This document shows positions 1 to 8,139 of a stretch of 64,000 nucleotides of DNA, in pieces. The notes beneath the pieces were generated by a model. The model ran no database searches. It was not told the origin of the DNA and saw nothing but the letters and a program-made list of their open reading frames with translations. Source of the stretch: CAZHHH01 sp052400685 (GTDB taxonomy: Bacteria > Bacteroidota > Bacteroidia > Bacteroidales > Marinilabiliaceae); the NCBI GenBank assembly GCA_052400685.1, contig JBQTGJ010000019.1. One strand, 5' to 3'. A program made the position numbers and the translations under genes. Within the stretch, counting starts at the first letter, position 1. Each line of letters begins with the position of its first letter.

Positions 1-1
1 C

Positions 2-2398
2 ACCCAGGGCGATTTATCGTTGAGTAGCAATTATGATCTAAGCTTCGAATCGGCAGATTTTAGCATTAATCCTAAAGCAATCACAGTAACGGCCGATGCC
101 GGTCAAAGCAAAACCTACGGTGAAGTTGATCCTGTATTAACCTACACGGTAAGTCCTTCTTTGATTGAAGGCGATGCCTTTAGTGGATCAATCAGTCGTG
201 AAGCAGGTGAAGACGCAGAAATGTATGCCATCACCCAAGGCGATTTGTCCGCCGGTTCAAATTATGACGTAACTTTTGAGTCCGCAGATTTTGAAATTAA
301 AACCAAAGCGATCACAGTAACGGCCGATGCCGGTCAAAGCAAAACCTACGGTGAATCAGATCCTGTATTAACCTATACGGTAAGTCCTTCTTTGATTGAA
401 GGCGATGCCTTTAGTGGAGCACTCAGTCGTGAAGCAGGTGAAGACGCAGAAATGTATGCCATCACCCAAGGCGATTTGTCCGCCGGTTCAAATTACGCCT
501 TAAGCTTTGAATCGGCAGATTTTGAAATTAAAACCAAAGCGATCACAGTAACGGCTGATGCCGGTCAAAGCAAAACCTACGGCGAAGCAGATCCTGTATT
601 AACCTACATGGTAAGCCCTTCTTTAGTTGATGGAGATGCCTTTAGTGGAGCACTCAGTCGTGAAGCAGGTGAAGCTGCAGGAATGTATGCCATCACTTTG
701 GGCGATTTGTCGTTGAGTAGCAATTATGATCTAAGCTTCGAATCGGCAGATTTTAGCATTAATCCTAAAGCGATCACAGTAACGGCCGATGCCGGTCAAA
801 GCAAAACCTACGGTGAAGCAGATCCTGTATTAACCTATACGGTAAGTTCTTCTTTAATTGATGGCGATGCCTTTAGTGGAGCACTCAGTCGTGAAGCAGG
901 CGAAGCTGCAGGGACGTATGCCATCACTTTGGGCGATTTGTCCGCCAGTTTAAATTACGCCTTAAGCTTTGAATCGGCAGATTTTGAAATTAAAACCAAA
1001 GCGATCACAGTAACGGCTGATGCCGGTCAAAGCAAAACCTACGGTGAAGTTGATCCTGTATTAACCTACACGGTAAGTCCTTCTTTAGTTGATGGCGATG
1101 CCTTTAGTGGAGCACTCAGTCGTGAAGCAGGCGAAGCTGCAGGAACGTATGCCATTACTTTGGGCGATTTGTCCGCCGGTTCAAATTATGCCTTAAGCTT
1201 CGAATCCGCAGATTTCAGCATTAATCCTAAAGCGATCACGGTAACGGCTGATGGCGGTCAAAGCAAAACCTACGGCGAAGCAGATCCTGTATTAACCTAC
1301 ACGGTAAGCCCTTCTTTAGTTGATGGAGATGCCTTTAGTGGATCACTCAGTCGTGAAGCAGGTGAAGCTGCAGGAATGTATGCCATCACGCAGGGCGATT
1401 TATCGTTGAGTAGCAATTATGATCTAAGCTTCGAATCGGCAGATTTTGAAATTAAAACCAAAGCGATCACAGTAACGGCTGATGCCGGTCAAAGCAAAAC
1501 CTACGGCGAAGCAGATCCTGTATTAACCTACACGGTAAGCCCTTCTTTAGTTGATGGCGATGCCTTTAGTGGAGCACTCAGTCGTGAAGCAGGTGAAGGC
1601 GCAGAAATGTATGCCATCACCCAGGGCGATTTATCGTTGAGTAGCAATTATGATCTAAGCTTCGAATCGGCAGATTTTGAAATTAAAACCAAAGCGATCA
1701 CAGTAACGGCTGATGCCGGTCAAAGCAAAACCTACGGTGAAGTTGATCCTGTATTAACCTATACGGTAAGTCCTTCTTTGATTGAAGGCGATGCCTTTAG
1801 TGGATCACTCAGTCGTGAAGCAGGTGAAGCTGCAGGAACGTATGCCATTTCTTTGGGCGATTTGTCCGTCGGTTCAAATTACGACGTAACCTTTGAATCT
1901 GTAGGTTTTGACATTACAAAGGCCGGACTCATCGTTACAGTAGATGATCAAATCATAACACAAGGCTCCGAAATTCCAGAATTTAATATTATTTACAGTG
2001 GCTTTGTCAACGGCGACACGGAAAGTGATTTGGATGAGTTTCCAACAGCTTCTGCTACGGCCACGTCAGAGAGCGAAGCCGGTGAGTATGTGATAACTGT
2101 TTCTGGTGGATCGGATAACAACTACGATTTGATCTATGTTGAGGGAACCTTAACAATTTCGCCATCTACCGCCACCCACGAATTATCGGCGGAGACAATT
2201 TCGGTTTATCCCAATCCGGCTACCACCGTCATAACGGTAACAGGAAGCACCGGTGTTGCAAGTCTTTATAGCTTAGACGGAACAAAAGTGCTGGTTCAGG
2301 ATTTAAGCCATAGTAATAGCATCAATATTTCGGCCTTACCCAGTGGCTTATATTTGTTAAGTGTGGATGGCATTATTATTAAAGTGGTTATTAAATAA
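2..2398 (+). CDS. MBG-repeat surface/secreted protein with T9SS sorting domain (5' partial)
   Basis: The reading frame is open from base 2, so the gene starts upstream of the window. The visible 798 residues hold eight almost identical 77-residue MBG-type (mostly beta, Ig-like) repeats beginning KAITVTADAG and containing a QSKTYGE motif. One divergent MBG_2-like domain follows (about residues 640-715). The last ~75 residues look like a type IX secretion C-terminal sorting domain: a SVYPNPA start, an LYSLDG turn and a basic tail ending VIIKVVIK. Known for the families: MBG repeats occur in very long Bacteroidota adhesin-like proteins, and the sorting domain sends cargo through the T9SS to the cell surface. 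A role in adhesion is inferred. Total length and N-terminus cannot be seen. A strong terminator follows the stop codon. Confidence 0.85.
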   Translation, partial: TQGDLSLSSNYDLSFESADFSINPKAITVTADAGQSKTYGEVDPVLTYTVSPSLIEGDAFSGSISREAGEDAEMYAITQGDLSAGSNYDVTFESADFEIKTKAITVTADAGQSKTYGESDPVLTYTVSPSLIEGDAFSGALSREAGEDAEMYAITQGDLSAGSNYALSFESADFEIKTKAITVTADAGQSKTYGEADPVLTYMVSPSLVDGDAFSGALSREAGEAAGMYAITLGDLSLSSNYDLSFESADFSINPKAITVTADAGQSKTYGEADPVLTYTVSSSLIDGDAFSGALSREAGEAAGTYAITLGDLSASLNYALSFESADFEIKTKAITVTADAGQSKTYGEVDPVLTYTVSPSLVDGDAFSGALSREAGEAAGTYAITLGDLSAGSNYALSFESADFSINPKAITVTADGGQSKTYGEADPVLTYTVSPSLVDGDAFSGSLSREAGEAAGMYAITQGDLSLSSNYDLSFESADFEIKTKAITVTADAGQSKTYGEADPVLTYTVSPSLVDGDAFSGALSREAGEGAEMYAITQGDLSLSSNYDLSFESADFEIKTKAITVTADAGQSKTYGEVDPVLTYTVSPSLIEGDAFSGSLSREAGEAAGTYAISLGDLSVGSNYDVTFESVGFDITKAGLIVTVDDQIITQGSEIPEFNIIYSGFVNGDTESDLDEFPTASATATSESEAGEYVITVSGGSDNNYDLIYVEGTLTISPSTATHELSAETISVYPNPATTVITVTGSTGVASLYSLDGTKVLVQDLSHSNSINISALPSGLYLLSVDGIIIKVVIK
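74..1921 (+). repeat. Eight tandem in-frame 231-bp coding repeats
   Basis: Repeat starts fall at 74, 305, 536, 767, 998, 1229, 1460 and 1691, exactly 231 bases (77 codons) apart. Differences sit in a few patches that recur in different combinations: the segment before each Lys-Ala-Ile-Thr (SINP or EIKT), the DGDAF/EGDAF position, and the stretch after the Gly-Asp-Leu-Ser motif. A partial copy precedes base 74, so the array continues upstream. Near identity at DNA level suggests recent expansion or gene conversion. Confidence 0.95.
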
Positions 2399-2419
2399 GT
2401 CCATTTTTCAAAAACACCA

Positions 2420-2451
2420 AAAATCCGGTCTTTTATGGCCGGATTTTTTTT
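2420..2451 (+). terminator. Rho-independent terminator
   Basis: An inverted repeat AAATCCGG / CCGGATTT with a short loop is followed by a T run, 22 bases after the MBG gene stop codon. Confidence 0.85.
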
Positions 2452-2495
2452 GTGCTAAAATCCATTTTGTTAATGTTTTTTTGCTTCAATGGACA

Positions 2496-2610
2496 GTTCA
2501 TCCTGATATTTTTCCGATTTCTCCGTCTCGTTTCATCTGATTATATTTTGTCTCTCAGTTGCCATATGGAACTCGCCAGGATAATCATACTTCTGTGTGT
2601 GAAGCTATTC
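2496..2610 (-). repeat. Orphan copy of glycosidase leader element
   Basis: Read on the minus strand, 2610 to 2555 matches 27889-27945 with one mismatch over about 56 bases. Weaker similarity continues to an ATG-AAA at 2534. In this copy the ATG opens only a 12-codon frame (stop at about 2496), so the leader has lost, or never had, a downstream gene. The other copy lies directly before a GH97 gene. Confidence 0.75.
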
Positions 2611-2840
2611 AAAATATCGATTTATTAAGGTCTTTAGCTTCTATTGGTCTTGCTGCTCCGGAATATCTGTCATGAGTAGATCATGAATTTGTAATCTCAA
2701 TTCCTGAGCTGGATTGAAATCACGCAAAAAAAACACTGAAAATTTTATCGGTGAAAATTTGTGTTCACCAATTCGTCGCCATGGGCCCGATGGAATTATG
2801 TGTCCGTCCTTAAAAATTTCGGAATCCGAAAATTAAATCT

Positions 2841-3414
2841 GTTTGGGGCTTAAAATTTTTTAGGAAGCCAAATCAATTTTCGTTTGGGGCTTAAAATTTT
2901 TTAAGACGTCAAAACAATTTTCGTTTGGGGCTTAAAATTTTTTAAGACGTCAAAACAATTTTCGTTTGGGGCTTAAAATTTTTTAGGACGTCAAAACAAT
3001 TTTCGTTTGGGGCTTAAAATTTTTTAAGACGTCAAAACAATTTTAGTTTGGGGCTTAAAATTTTTTAGGACGTCAAATCAATTTTAGTTTGGGGCTTAAA
3101 ATTTTTTAGGAAGCCAAATCAATTTTCGTTTGGGGCTTAAAATTTTTTAAGACGTCAAAACAATTTTCGTTTGGGGCTTAAAATTTTTTAAGACGTCAAA
3201 TCAATTTTCGTTTGGGGCTTAAAATTTTTTAGGACGTCAAAACAATTTTCGTTTGGGGCTTAAAATTTTTTAGGACGTTAAATCAATTTTCGTTTGGGGC
3301 TTAAAATTTTTTAAGACGTCAAAACAATTTTAGTTTGGGGCTTAAAATTTTTTAGGACGTTAAATCAATTTTCGTTTGGGGCTTAAAATTTTTTAGGAAG
3401 TCAAAACAAAATCA
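2841..3414. repeat. 41-bp minisatellite, 14 units
   Basis: Units begin with GTTTGGGGCTTAAAATTTTT at 2841 and recur every 41 bases (2882, 2923, 2964 and so on to 3374). A degenerate fifteenth starts at 3415. Only a handful of positions vary (AAGACGTC, AGGACGTC, AGGACGTT or AGGAAGCC; AAAACAA or AAATCAA). In the AAG variants the core CTTAAAA-TT-TTTTAAG is an inverted repeat, and GACGTC is itself palindromic. The period is not a multiple of three, so the array is non-coding. Confidence 0.95.
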
Positions 3415-3459
3415 GTTTGAGGTTAAAAAAATAACAGCCTCCTGAACCGGGGTTAAAGG

Positions 3460-3523
3460 GGGCAAAAAATTCATGTTTATTCTCAATCAAAATAATTTGG
3501 GGTTTTGATTTATATTTTTGCCC
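3460..3523. repeat. Nested palindrome
   Basis: Outer arms GGGCAAAAA (3460) and TTTTTGCCC (3515) enclose inner arms AATCAAAA (3485) and TTTTGATT (3503). It could form a two-part hairpin. There is no gene immediately upstream to terminate, so the role is unknown. Confidence 0.5.
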
Positions 3524-3821
3524 TTAGGGATGGGGGTAACCGGTTTTGGAGTCTGTTCTATTGGTCCTTGGTTAAGCCAATTTAAACCACTGAAATTTTT
3601 TACTCCGGCATCTTATTCCTCCTTGCAATGCCGGTTTTATTAAATCGTTCTATCCTGTCATTCTCATTACATATCGCTCTAACGGACTCATTGAATTGAT
3701 TCTATGTATAAATTATTTTGAAATTTCGAAAAAAAAGAGGAACTTCAGTTTACTTATTACTAGTTAGATATATTAAGAAGCAACAATCAATTTTATTAAT
3801 CAATTATCAAAATTTAATAAA

Positions 3822-4541
3822 ATGAATAATTTATCTTTTTACCTTCTCAGTGCAGAAGAAATTTTAATTGTTTCTACAAAAATTAAAGAAATTATAACGG
3901 AAAATCTTAGTAGCGATCTGTTTTGCAGTAAGGTTTTGCCCTTAATTACCAGTGCAAACGCTAATTTATCGGAAGCCATTGGTCGCGATACAATTCAAAG
4001 CTATACGCATGAGTTAAGTGTCGCCGACGACGAACAGGATGATGCCTTTATTGGCTTTCGGGACTATGTTAAGGCATTCACTAATAATCCTGATTCGGAA
4101 AAACAAGCGGCTGCCAATACACTTATAGATGTCATTAAAAAAATTGGTTGGTCGATATGGAGTGAGGGGTATGTGAATGAATCAGCCCTGATGAAGGTCT
4201 TGTTTGCTGAGCTGGATAAAGAAGAAAATATGACCGCCATGACGGCCATCGGTGCCACGGACTGGTACGAGCATTTAAAAACCAAACATGCCGCTTTTGA
4301 GGCGCTTGGTCAGCAAAAAATTACCGCCGAAGCAGGAAAAGACACCCCGCTGACCAGCAGCACTAAAAAAGAATTGGCAAAATATATCAATCCATTATTG
4401 AGTTATATAGAGCTGTTGGCGGATATGGAAGGTGGAGCTTATACTTTGGCAGCCAATGAGCTGGACGAAGCCATTGCTGAAGTAATGACCATTGCCCGTT
4501 CGCGCCAAACCAGAAAGAACAATGCAGTATCAGAAGAATAG
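3822..4541 (+). CDS. DUF6261-like protein of unknown function
   Basis: A 239-residue soluble protein with no signal peptide or membrane segment; it looks largely helical. The pattern fits the Bacteroidota DUF6261 family as I know it: a central D-x-x-R/F-R-x(5)-KAF-like segment (DDAFIGFRDYVKAFTNN, about 66-82), a YVNESALMK segment, and an LKTKHAAFEAL segment near residue 155, where the family has a conserved asparagine or lysine followed by AFD/E. Family members have no established function and often occur in several copies per genome near mobile or repetitive DNA; the minisatellite next door fits. The ATG at 3822 follows an AT-rich leader, and a terminator lies about 30 bases after the stop. 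It is probably monocistronic. Confidence 0.75.
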   Translation: MNNLSFYLLSAEEILIVSTKIKEIITENLSSDLFCSKVLPLITSANANLSEAIGRDTIQSYTHELSVADDEQDDAFIGFRDYVKAFTNNPDSEKQAAANTLIDVIKKIGWSIWSEGYVNESALMKVLFAELDKEENMTAMTAIGATDWYEHLKTKHAAFEALGQQKITAEAGKDTPLTSSTKKELAKYINPLLSYIELLADMEGGAYTLAANELDEAIAEVMTIARSRQTRKNNAVSEE

Positions 4542-4572
4542 AAATTTGAAGCGTATTGCAATTGATTAAAAA

Positions 4573-4615
4573 TACCCTCCCTGGTTTGTTGCTTCCCGGG
4601 GTGGGTTTTTTGTTT
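4573..4615 (+). terminator. Probable terminator
   Basis: An imperfect GC-rich inverted repeat (ACCCTCCCTGG / CCCGGGGTGGGT, with mismatches) is followed by TTTTTTG, just after the DUF6261-like gene. Confidence 0.6.
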
Positions 4616-4944
4616 TTATCGCCCGATCGTGTTTGGCTATAAAGTTAACGACCTCGTTATGCTCATCGGATGTTTTTAACCGGGGATTTTTTGTCGTTTT
4701 TTAATTACTTATGCCGGTATGTATTCTTCTTATCAGCAAGAAAGGCCCGTTTTTTCGTTACGCTCGTTCTCAAGATGGTCAATTTTTCATGAAAAGGACG
4801 AGTACAGATGTTTAAGTCCCATTTTGTTATTTATAGAACGTCCTTTTTATCTGACAAAGCAGTTTTTTAACGGCAAACAAAAGTTTAAAGTGTCGTCAAC
4901 TATTTCCTCTTTTTTCTGTTTATCACGGTATAAATTCTGTTTAT
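4616..4944. other. Intergenic; possible decayed copy of the ~140-bp element
   Basis: No believable gene. Around 4745-4850 the sequence CGTTACGCTCGTTCTCAAGA and the following bases resemble the reverse orientation of the dispersed element's core, which suggests a heavily decayed copy. The ends are not recognisable. Confidence 0.35.
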
Positions 4945-5163
4945 ATGCGTAACCAAATTGTTTGTAATTGCAATGGCGTTTCTAAAAGGGAAATTGAAGC
5001 CGTTGTTAAAGGCGGGCACTATTTGTTGCCCGAAGTAATCCGTTGTACAGGTGCGGCTGGCTCTTGTGGGCGCTGTCGTCCCCTGATCGAAGAGATCATT
5101 GCGGATTATTTAATGAAACAACAAACCTTTCAGACCGTTATTAACTGGTCCGGAAACGATTAA
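4945..5163 (+). CDS. BFD-like [2Fe-2S]-binding protein
   Basis: A 72-residue protein with the four-cysteine pattern of the BFD-like family: CNCNGVS near the N-terminus (Cys8, Cys10) and CGRCR after a CTGAAGS stretch. These residues normally bind one [2Fe-2S] cluster. Family members act as small electron-transfer proteins or as domains of nitrite reductases and bacterioferritin-associated ferredoxin. It is followed after 21 bases by a ferredoxin-NADP-reductase-like flavoprotein on the same strand, so the pair probably forms a two-component electron-transfer unit. The physiological partner cannot be told from sequence. The ATG at 4945 starts just ahead of the conserved domain. Confidence 0.85.
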   Translation: MRNQIVCNCNGVSKREIEAVVKGGHYLLPEVIRCTGAAGSCGRCRPLIEEIIADYLMKQQTFQTVINWSGND

Positions 5164-5184
5164 TTTTCGAATAAAAATATAACA

Positions 5185-5841
5185 ATGAACAGGGCAGAAG
5201 CTTATCCACATAAAGTTTTGGATGTTCGTGATGTAACGCCTTCCGTTTTTGTGATACGAATGGCGCGCAACGGACTTCTATTTAAGACGGGACAACACAT
5301 TAATGTAGGTCCGGCAGATGCGGGTTACACGCGTGAGTATTCTATTTACAGCGGTGAAGATGACCCTTTTTTGGAAGTGTTGATTAAAGAGGTGGTGCCA
5401 CATGGTTTTGTATCGCCATTGTTACGGCAGGTAAAGCCGGACGATGAGGTTATGGTAGAGCCGCCTATGGGATATTTCAGCCTGCCCGACGAGCTGGACT
5501 CAACAATGCTTTTTATAGCGACGGGTACAGGTATATCTCCCTATCATAGTTTTATTCGCAGTTATCCAAAACTTGATTATCGCCTGGTACATGGTGTTCA
5601 TGATATTTCTGACGTTTGTGATCTGGCATCGTATGATCGGCCGAAGGTGCATATTTGTACTTCTCAGTCGCATGAGGGCGATTTTGCCGGCCGGGTGACA
5701 CAATGGCTCATGCAAAATGATTTAACAGCCTATAGGCATGCTTTTTTATGCGGTAACAGAAATATGATTAATGAGGCCCGTGATATTTTGTCGGCTAAGG
5801 GTTTTTCGTCCTCACAGATTCATGCGGAAGCTTATTTCTGA
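5185..5841 (+). CDS. Ferredoxin--NADP+ reductase-like flavoprotein
   Basis: A 218-residue protein with the FNR fold. The N-terminal beta-barrel has the FAD motif REYSIYS (near residue 50). The C-terminal nucleotide-binding half has a GTGISPYHSF loop (near 113) and ends with a CGNRNMI segment and a terminal aromatic residue (AYF), as expected for a member that stacks the flavin. No iron-sulfur domain is fused; the preceding BFD-like protein may supply it. Reaction inferred from the family: electron exchange between NAD(P)H and a ferredoxin-like carrier. It is cotranscribed with the upstream gene and ends at a terminator shared with the convergent decarboxylase operon. Confidence 0.85.
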   Translation: MNRAEAYPHKVLDVRDVTPSVFVIRMARNGLLFKTGQHINVGPADAGYTREYSIYSGEDDPFLEVLIKEVVPHGFVSPLLRQVKPDDEVMVEPPMGYFSLPDELDSTMLFIATGTGISPYHSFIRSYPKLDYRLVHGVHDISDVCDLASYDRPKVHICTSQSHEGDFAGRVTQWLMQNDLTAYRHAFLCGNRNMINEARDILSAKGFSSSQIHAEAYF

Positions 5842-5868
5842 TTTTTGTTAGAGTAGATGCAAAAAAAA

Positions 5869-5895
5869 AAGACCGCCTGTTGAGCGGTCTTTTTC
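5869..5895. terminator. Bidirectional terminator
   Basis: A perfect AAGACCGC / GCGGTCTT stem is flanked by an A run on one side and a T run on the other. It lies between the convergent flavoprotein gene (plus) and oadB-like gene (minus), and so can serve both. Confidence 0.9.
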
Positions 5896-5913
5896 CTTTT
5901 GTGATAGATAGTT

Positions 5914-7212
5914 TTACATCAAAAAGCTGATCATGATACCGGCAGCCACTGCCGAGCCAATAACTCCCGAAACATTAGGCGCCATGGCGTGCATTAACAG
6001 GTGGTTGCTGGGGTCTGATTTCAGACCTTCGTGTTGTACCACCCTGGCACTGTCGGGCACCGCCGAAACTCCGGCGGCTCCAATCATTGGGTTAATTTTG
6101 TTTTCAGGGCTCAGGAATAAATTCATGACTTTGGCGAAGATTAAACCTCCGGCCGTGGCAACCACAAACGACGCAGCACCCAAAACAAATATATTAATTG
6201 ATTCAAAGGTCAGGAATACACTGGCCTGAGTAGAGGCACCTACCGTAAGGCCCAATACAATTGTGACAATGTCAATTAGTTTGGTTCGTGCCGTATCCGC
6301 TAATCGTTCGGTTACACCACTTTCTTTTAGCAGGTTGCCAAAGAAAAGCATCCCCAACAATGGAATTGCCGTTGGTGAAATAAACAGGGTCAGTATTAAT
6401 CCAATAATAGGGAACAGAATTTTTTCTGTTTTGGATACTGCCCGTGGTGGTTTCATGCGAATAAGACGTTCTTTTTTGCTGATCAGTAAACGAATAACCG
6501 GCGGTTGAATAACCGGCACAAGAGCCATGTATGAGTATGCAGCAATAGCAATGCTACCGATTAGATGAGGCGCCAGCTTTGAAGAGGCGAAGATAGCCGT
6601 TGGCCCATCAGCACCTCCGATAATAGAGATAGCTCCTGCTTCATGAATTTCAAAGCCCAGTGCCATAGCACCAATGAAAGTGGCAAAGATTCCCAGCTGA
6701 GCCGCAGCGCCCAGTAACATTAGTTTTGGGTTTGAAATGAGTGATGAGAAATCGGTCATTGCTCCAATACCCAAAAATATTAACGGCGGATAAATACCTT
6801 TGACAACCCCGAAATAGAGGTAGTTTAGAACCGATCCTTTCTCATAAATGCCAATTTGAAAGCCGGTATTATTTTCACCCCACATGCCCAGTTGAACTCC
6901 CATGGCCTGATCGATAAACGGGATGTTACCGATGATGATACCGGTACCTATTGGGACCAGTAAAAGGGGCTCGTAGTTATATTTAATACCCAGGAATATG
7001 AAGAATAACCCGGCGAAAATCATGATTATATTACCTATGGCAATGTTGGCAAATCCGGTGAATCGCCAAAACGATTTCAGGCCTCTCAGAAGTGCACTTC
7101 CTCCTTCTACGTCTCCTGTCAGAATAGTCTGGGCTGTGGCATCATTACCAAACAGAAAGGAAGCCATAAACAGGATGCCCAGTACCGCGTAAACAGTTAC
7201 AAATTTTCTCAC
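5914..7212 (-). CDS. Sodium-pumping decarboxylase subunit beta (OadB/MmdB family)
   Basis: A 432-residue polytopic inner-membrane protein. It carries family hallmarks: a GGADGPTAIFASSKLAPHL segment in the middle, and GAAGVSAVPDSARVV near the C-terminus, motifs tied to Na+ and proton passage in oxaloacetate and methylmalonyl-CoA decarboxylases. Hydrophobic segments alternate throughout. It would couple decarboxylation of carboxybiotin to Na+ export. It is last in the minus-strand cluster epimerase - alpha - OadG - biotin carrier - beta, 56 bases after the biotin-carrier gene. This context favours methylmalonyl-CoA over oxaloacetate as substrate. The ~30-residue N-terminal extension before the usual start looks like an extra hydrophobic segment. 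A shared terminator follows. Confidence 0.92.
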   Translation of the reverse strand: MRKFVTVYAVLGILFMASFLFGNDATAQTILTGDVEGGSALLRGLKSFWRFTGFANIAIGNIIMIFAGLFFIFLGIKYNYEPLLLVPIGTGIIIGNIPFIDQAMGVQLGMWGENNTGFQIGIYEKGSVLNYLYFGVVKGIYPPLIFLGIGAMTDFSSLISNPKLMLLGAAAQLGIFATFIGAMALGFEIHEAGAISIIGGADGPTAIFASSKLAPHLIGSIAIAAYSYMALVPVIQPPVIRLLISKKERLIRMKPPRAVSKTEKILFPIIGLILTLFISPTAIPLLGMLFFGNLLKESGVTERLADTARTKLIDIVTIVLGLTVGASTQASVFLTFESINIFVLGAASFVVATAGGLIFAKVMNLFLSPENKINPMIGAAGVSAVPDSARVVQHEGLKSDPSNHLLMHAMAPNVSGVIGSAVAAGIMISFLM

Positions 7213-7268
7213 GTTTAAAATTTTTCGATGAAGTTAATTTACTCCAATGGTTTCACATCTGTTTTTCG

Positions 7269-7694
7269 TTATGCGATGACCAGTAATGGGTCGTTTTGTA
7301 GTACAGCATCACCTTCTCGAACTTTGATGTTTTGTACGACGCCATCTTTTTCGGCCATGACGTTATTTTCCATTTTCATGGCTTCCATAATAAGTAGTAC
7401 ATCACCTTTTTTTACGGTGTCGCCTTCGCGTACAAGCATCTTAAAGATGGAGCCCGGCAGTGGTGCTTCAACGGTATAACCGCCTGCTGATGCTTTTTTC
7501 TGTATGTTGCCTTCGCCCGGTTTATTTTTTACCTCTTGACGCACCAGTTTGGGTGTCTTAACTTTTTTTACTTCCTGATGAATTTCAACTTGATAAGGGG
7601 TGCCATTGACCTCTATGGAAGCGACGTTGTCTTCCATGTCTTTGAAATCCACTTCATATTTGTTTCCGTTGATGGAAAAACTGTATTTCTTCAT
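7269..7694 (-). CDS. Biotin carrier protein of the decarboxylase (gamma/MmdC-like)
   Basis: A 141-residue protein. The C-terminal ~70 residues form a biotinyl domain with the attachment motif EAMKMEN (Lys107 by my count). The N-terminal ~50 residues resemble the small beta domain seen before biotinyl domains of decarboxylases, joined by a charged linker (about 50-70). Biotin on the lysine would carry CO2 from the carboxyltransferase (alpha) to the membrane beta subunit. The linker is shorter and less Pro/Ala-rich than in Propionigenium or Veillonella types. The gene sits between the OadG-like and OadB-like genes. Confidence 0.92.
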   Translation of the reverse strand: MKKYSFSINGNKYEVDFKDMEDNVASIEVNGTPYQVEIHQEVKKVKTPKLVRQEVKNKPGEGNIQKKASAGGYTVEAPLPGSIFKMLVREGDTVKKGDVLLIMEAMKMENNVMAEKDGVVQNIKVREGDAVLQNDPLLVIA

Positions 7695-7743
7695 TGGTCG
7701 ATAATTTGAGATTAAATCAGATTATAACGTTAACCGATTTCGT

Positions 7744-8121
7744 TTAACGTCGGCCCGATGGTAAAACATTAGCGGATGTTCCATAAATTTTGGAACTCCA
7801 GGGTGAATAAGTACGCGCCACTCTTTTTATGGTGATAATGTGGCTCTCTTCGTCGTGCTGTTCATTGAAATAAAGCACCAACGCCATTCCAATGGCAGCG
7901 TTCACTTCGCCTGAAATATAAGAGCCGTCGTTTGTCCCGGTGTCGGTCTGATCACCTGTCTTTTTCCTCTTTGGACGCGTTTGTATCTTGAGTATTATGG
8001 GTAAAAATTTATAAACAAAGATGAGGATCACCAATGCAAAAAATACCACCAAATACCCCACCGCCGTGATCACCCAAATGAGTGACCAGTTGACGGGGGT
8101 TGTACTTAAAAAGTTTATCAT
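7744..8121 (-). CDS. OadG-family subunit (delta) of sodium-pumping decarboxylase
   Basis: A 125-residue protein with one N-terminal membrane helix (about residues 15-40, LIWVITAVGYLVVFFALVIL) and a cytoplasmic basic/polar tail. Small single-helix OadG proteins hold the soluble carboxyltransferase to the membrane beta subunit. It lies 18 bases after the alpha subunit gene and 49 before the biotin carrier. The C-terminal part carries an AAIGMALVLYF segment common in Bacteroidota members. Sequence conservation in this family is low, so the call depends partly on context. Confidence 0.8.
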   Translation of the reverse strand: MINFLSTTPVNWSLIWVITAVGYLVVFFALVILIFVYKFLPIILKIQTRPKRKKTGDQTDTGTNDGSYISGEVNAAIGMALVLYFNEQHDEESHIITIKRVARTYSPWSSKIYGTSANVLPSGRR

Positions 8122-8139
8122 ATTCTTTACTGATAGGAA

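Larger units (their letters stand above)
2452..3821. other. Gene-free 1.37-kb interval with a leader relic, minisatellite and palindrome
   Basis: No convincing coding sequence lies here. From left to right it holds an orphan copy of the glycosidase leader (minus strand, about 2496-2610), unremarkable sequence to 2840, the 41-bp minisatellite, a nested palindrome (3460-3523), and an AT-rich stretch before the next gene in which I see no clear promoter. Confidence 0.7.

Noticed and set aside
2841..3414. CRISPR array
   Set aside because: The repeats are head to tail every 41 bases with no unique spacers and no cas genes nearby.
4719..4952. 77-codon frame before the BFD-like gene
   Set aside because: Low-complexity, Ser/Phe-rich sequence without family resemblance. 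It overlaps the next gene and part of it resembles a decayed repeat element.
5933..6508. Long open frames opposite the oadB-like gene
   Set aside because: They are antisense shadows of a strongly conserved membrane-protein gene.
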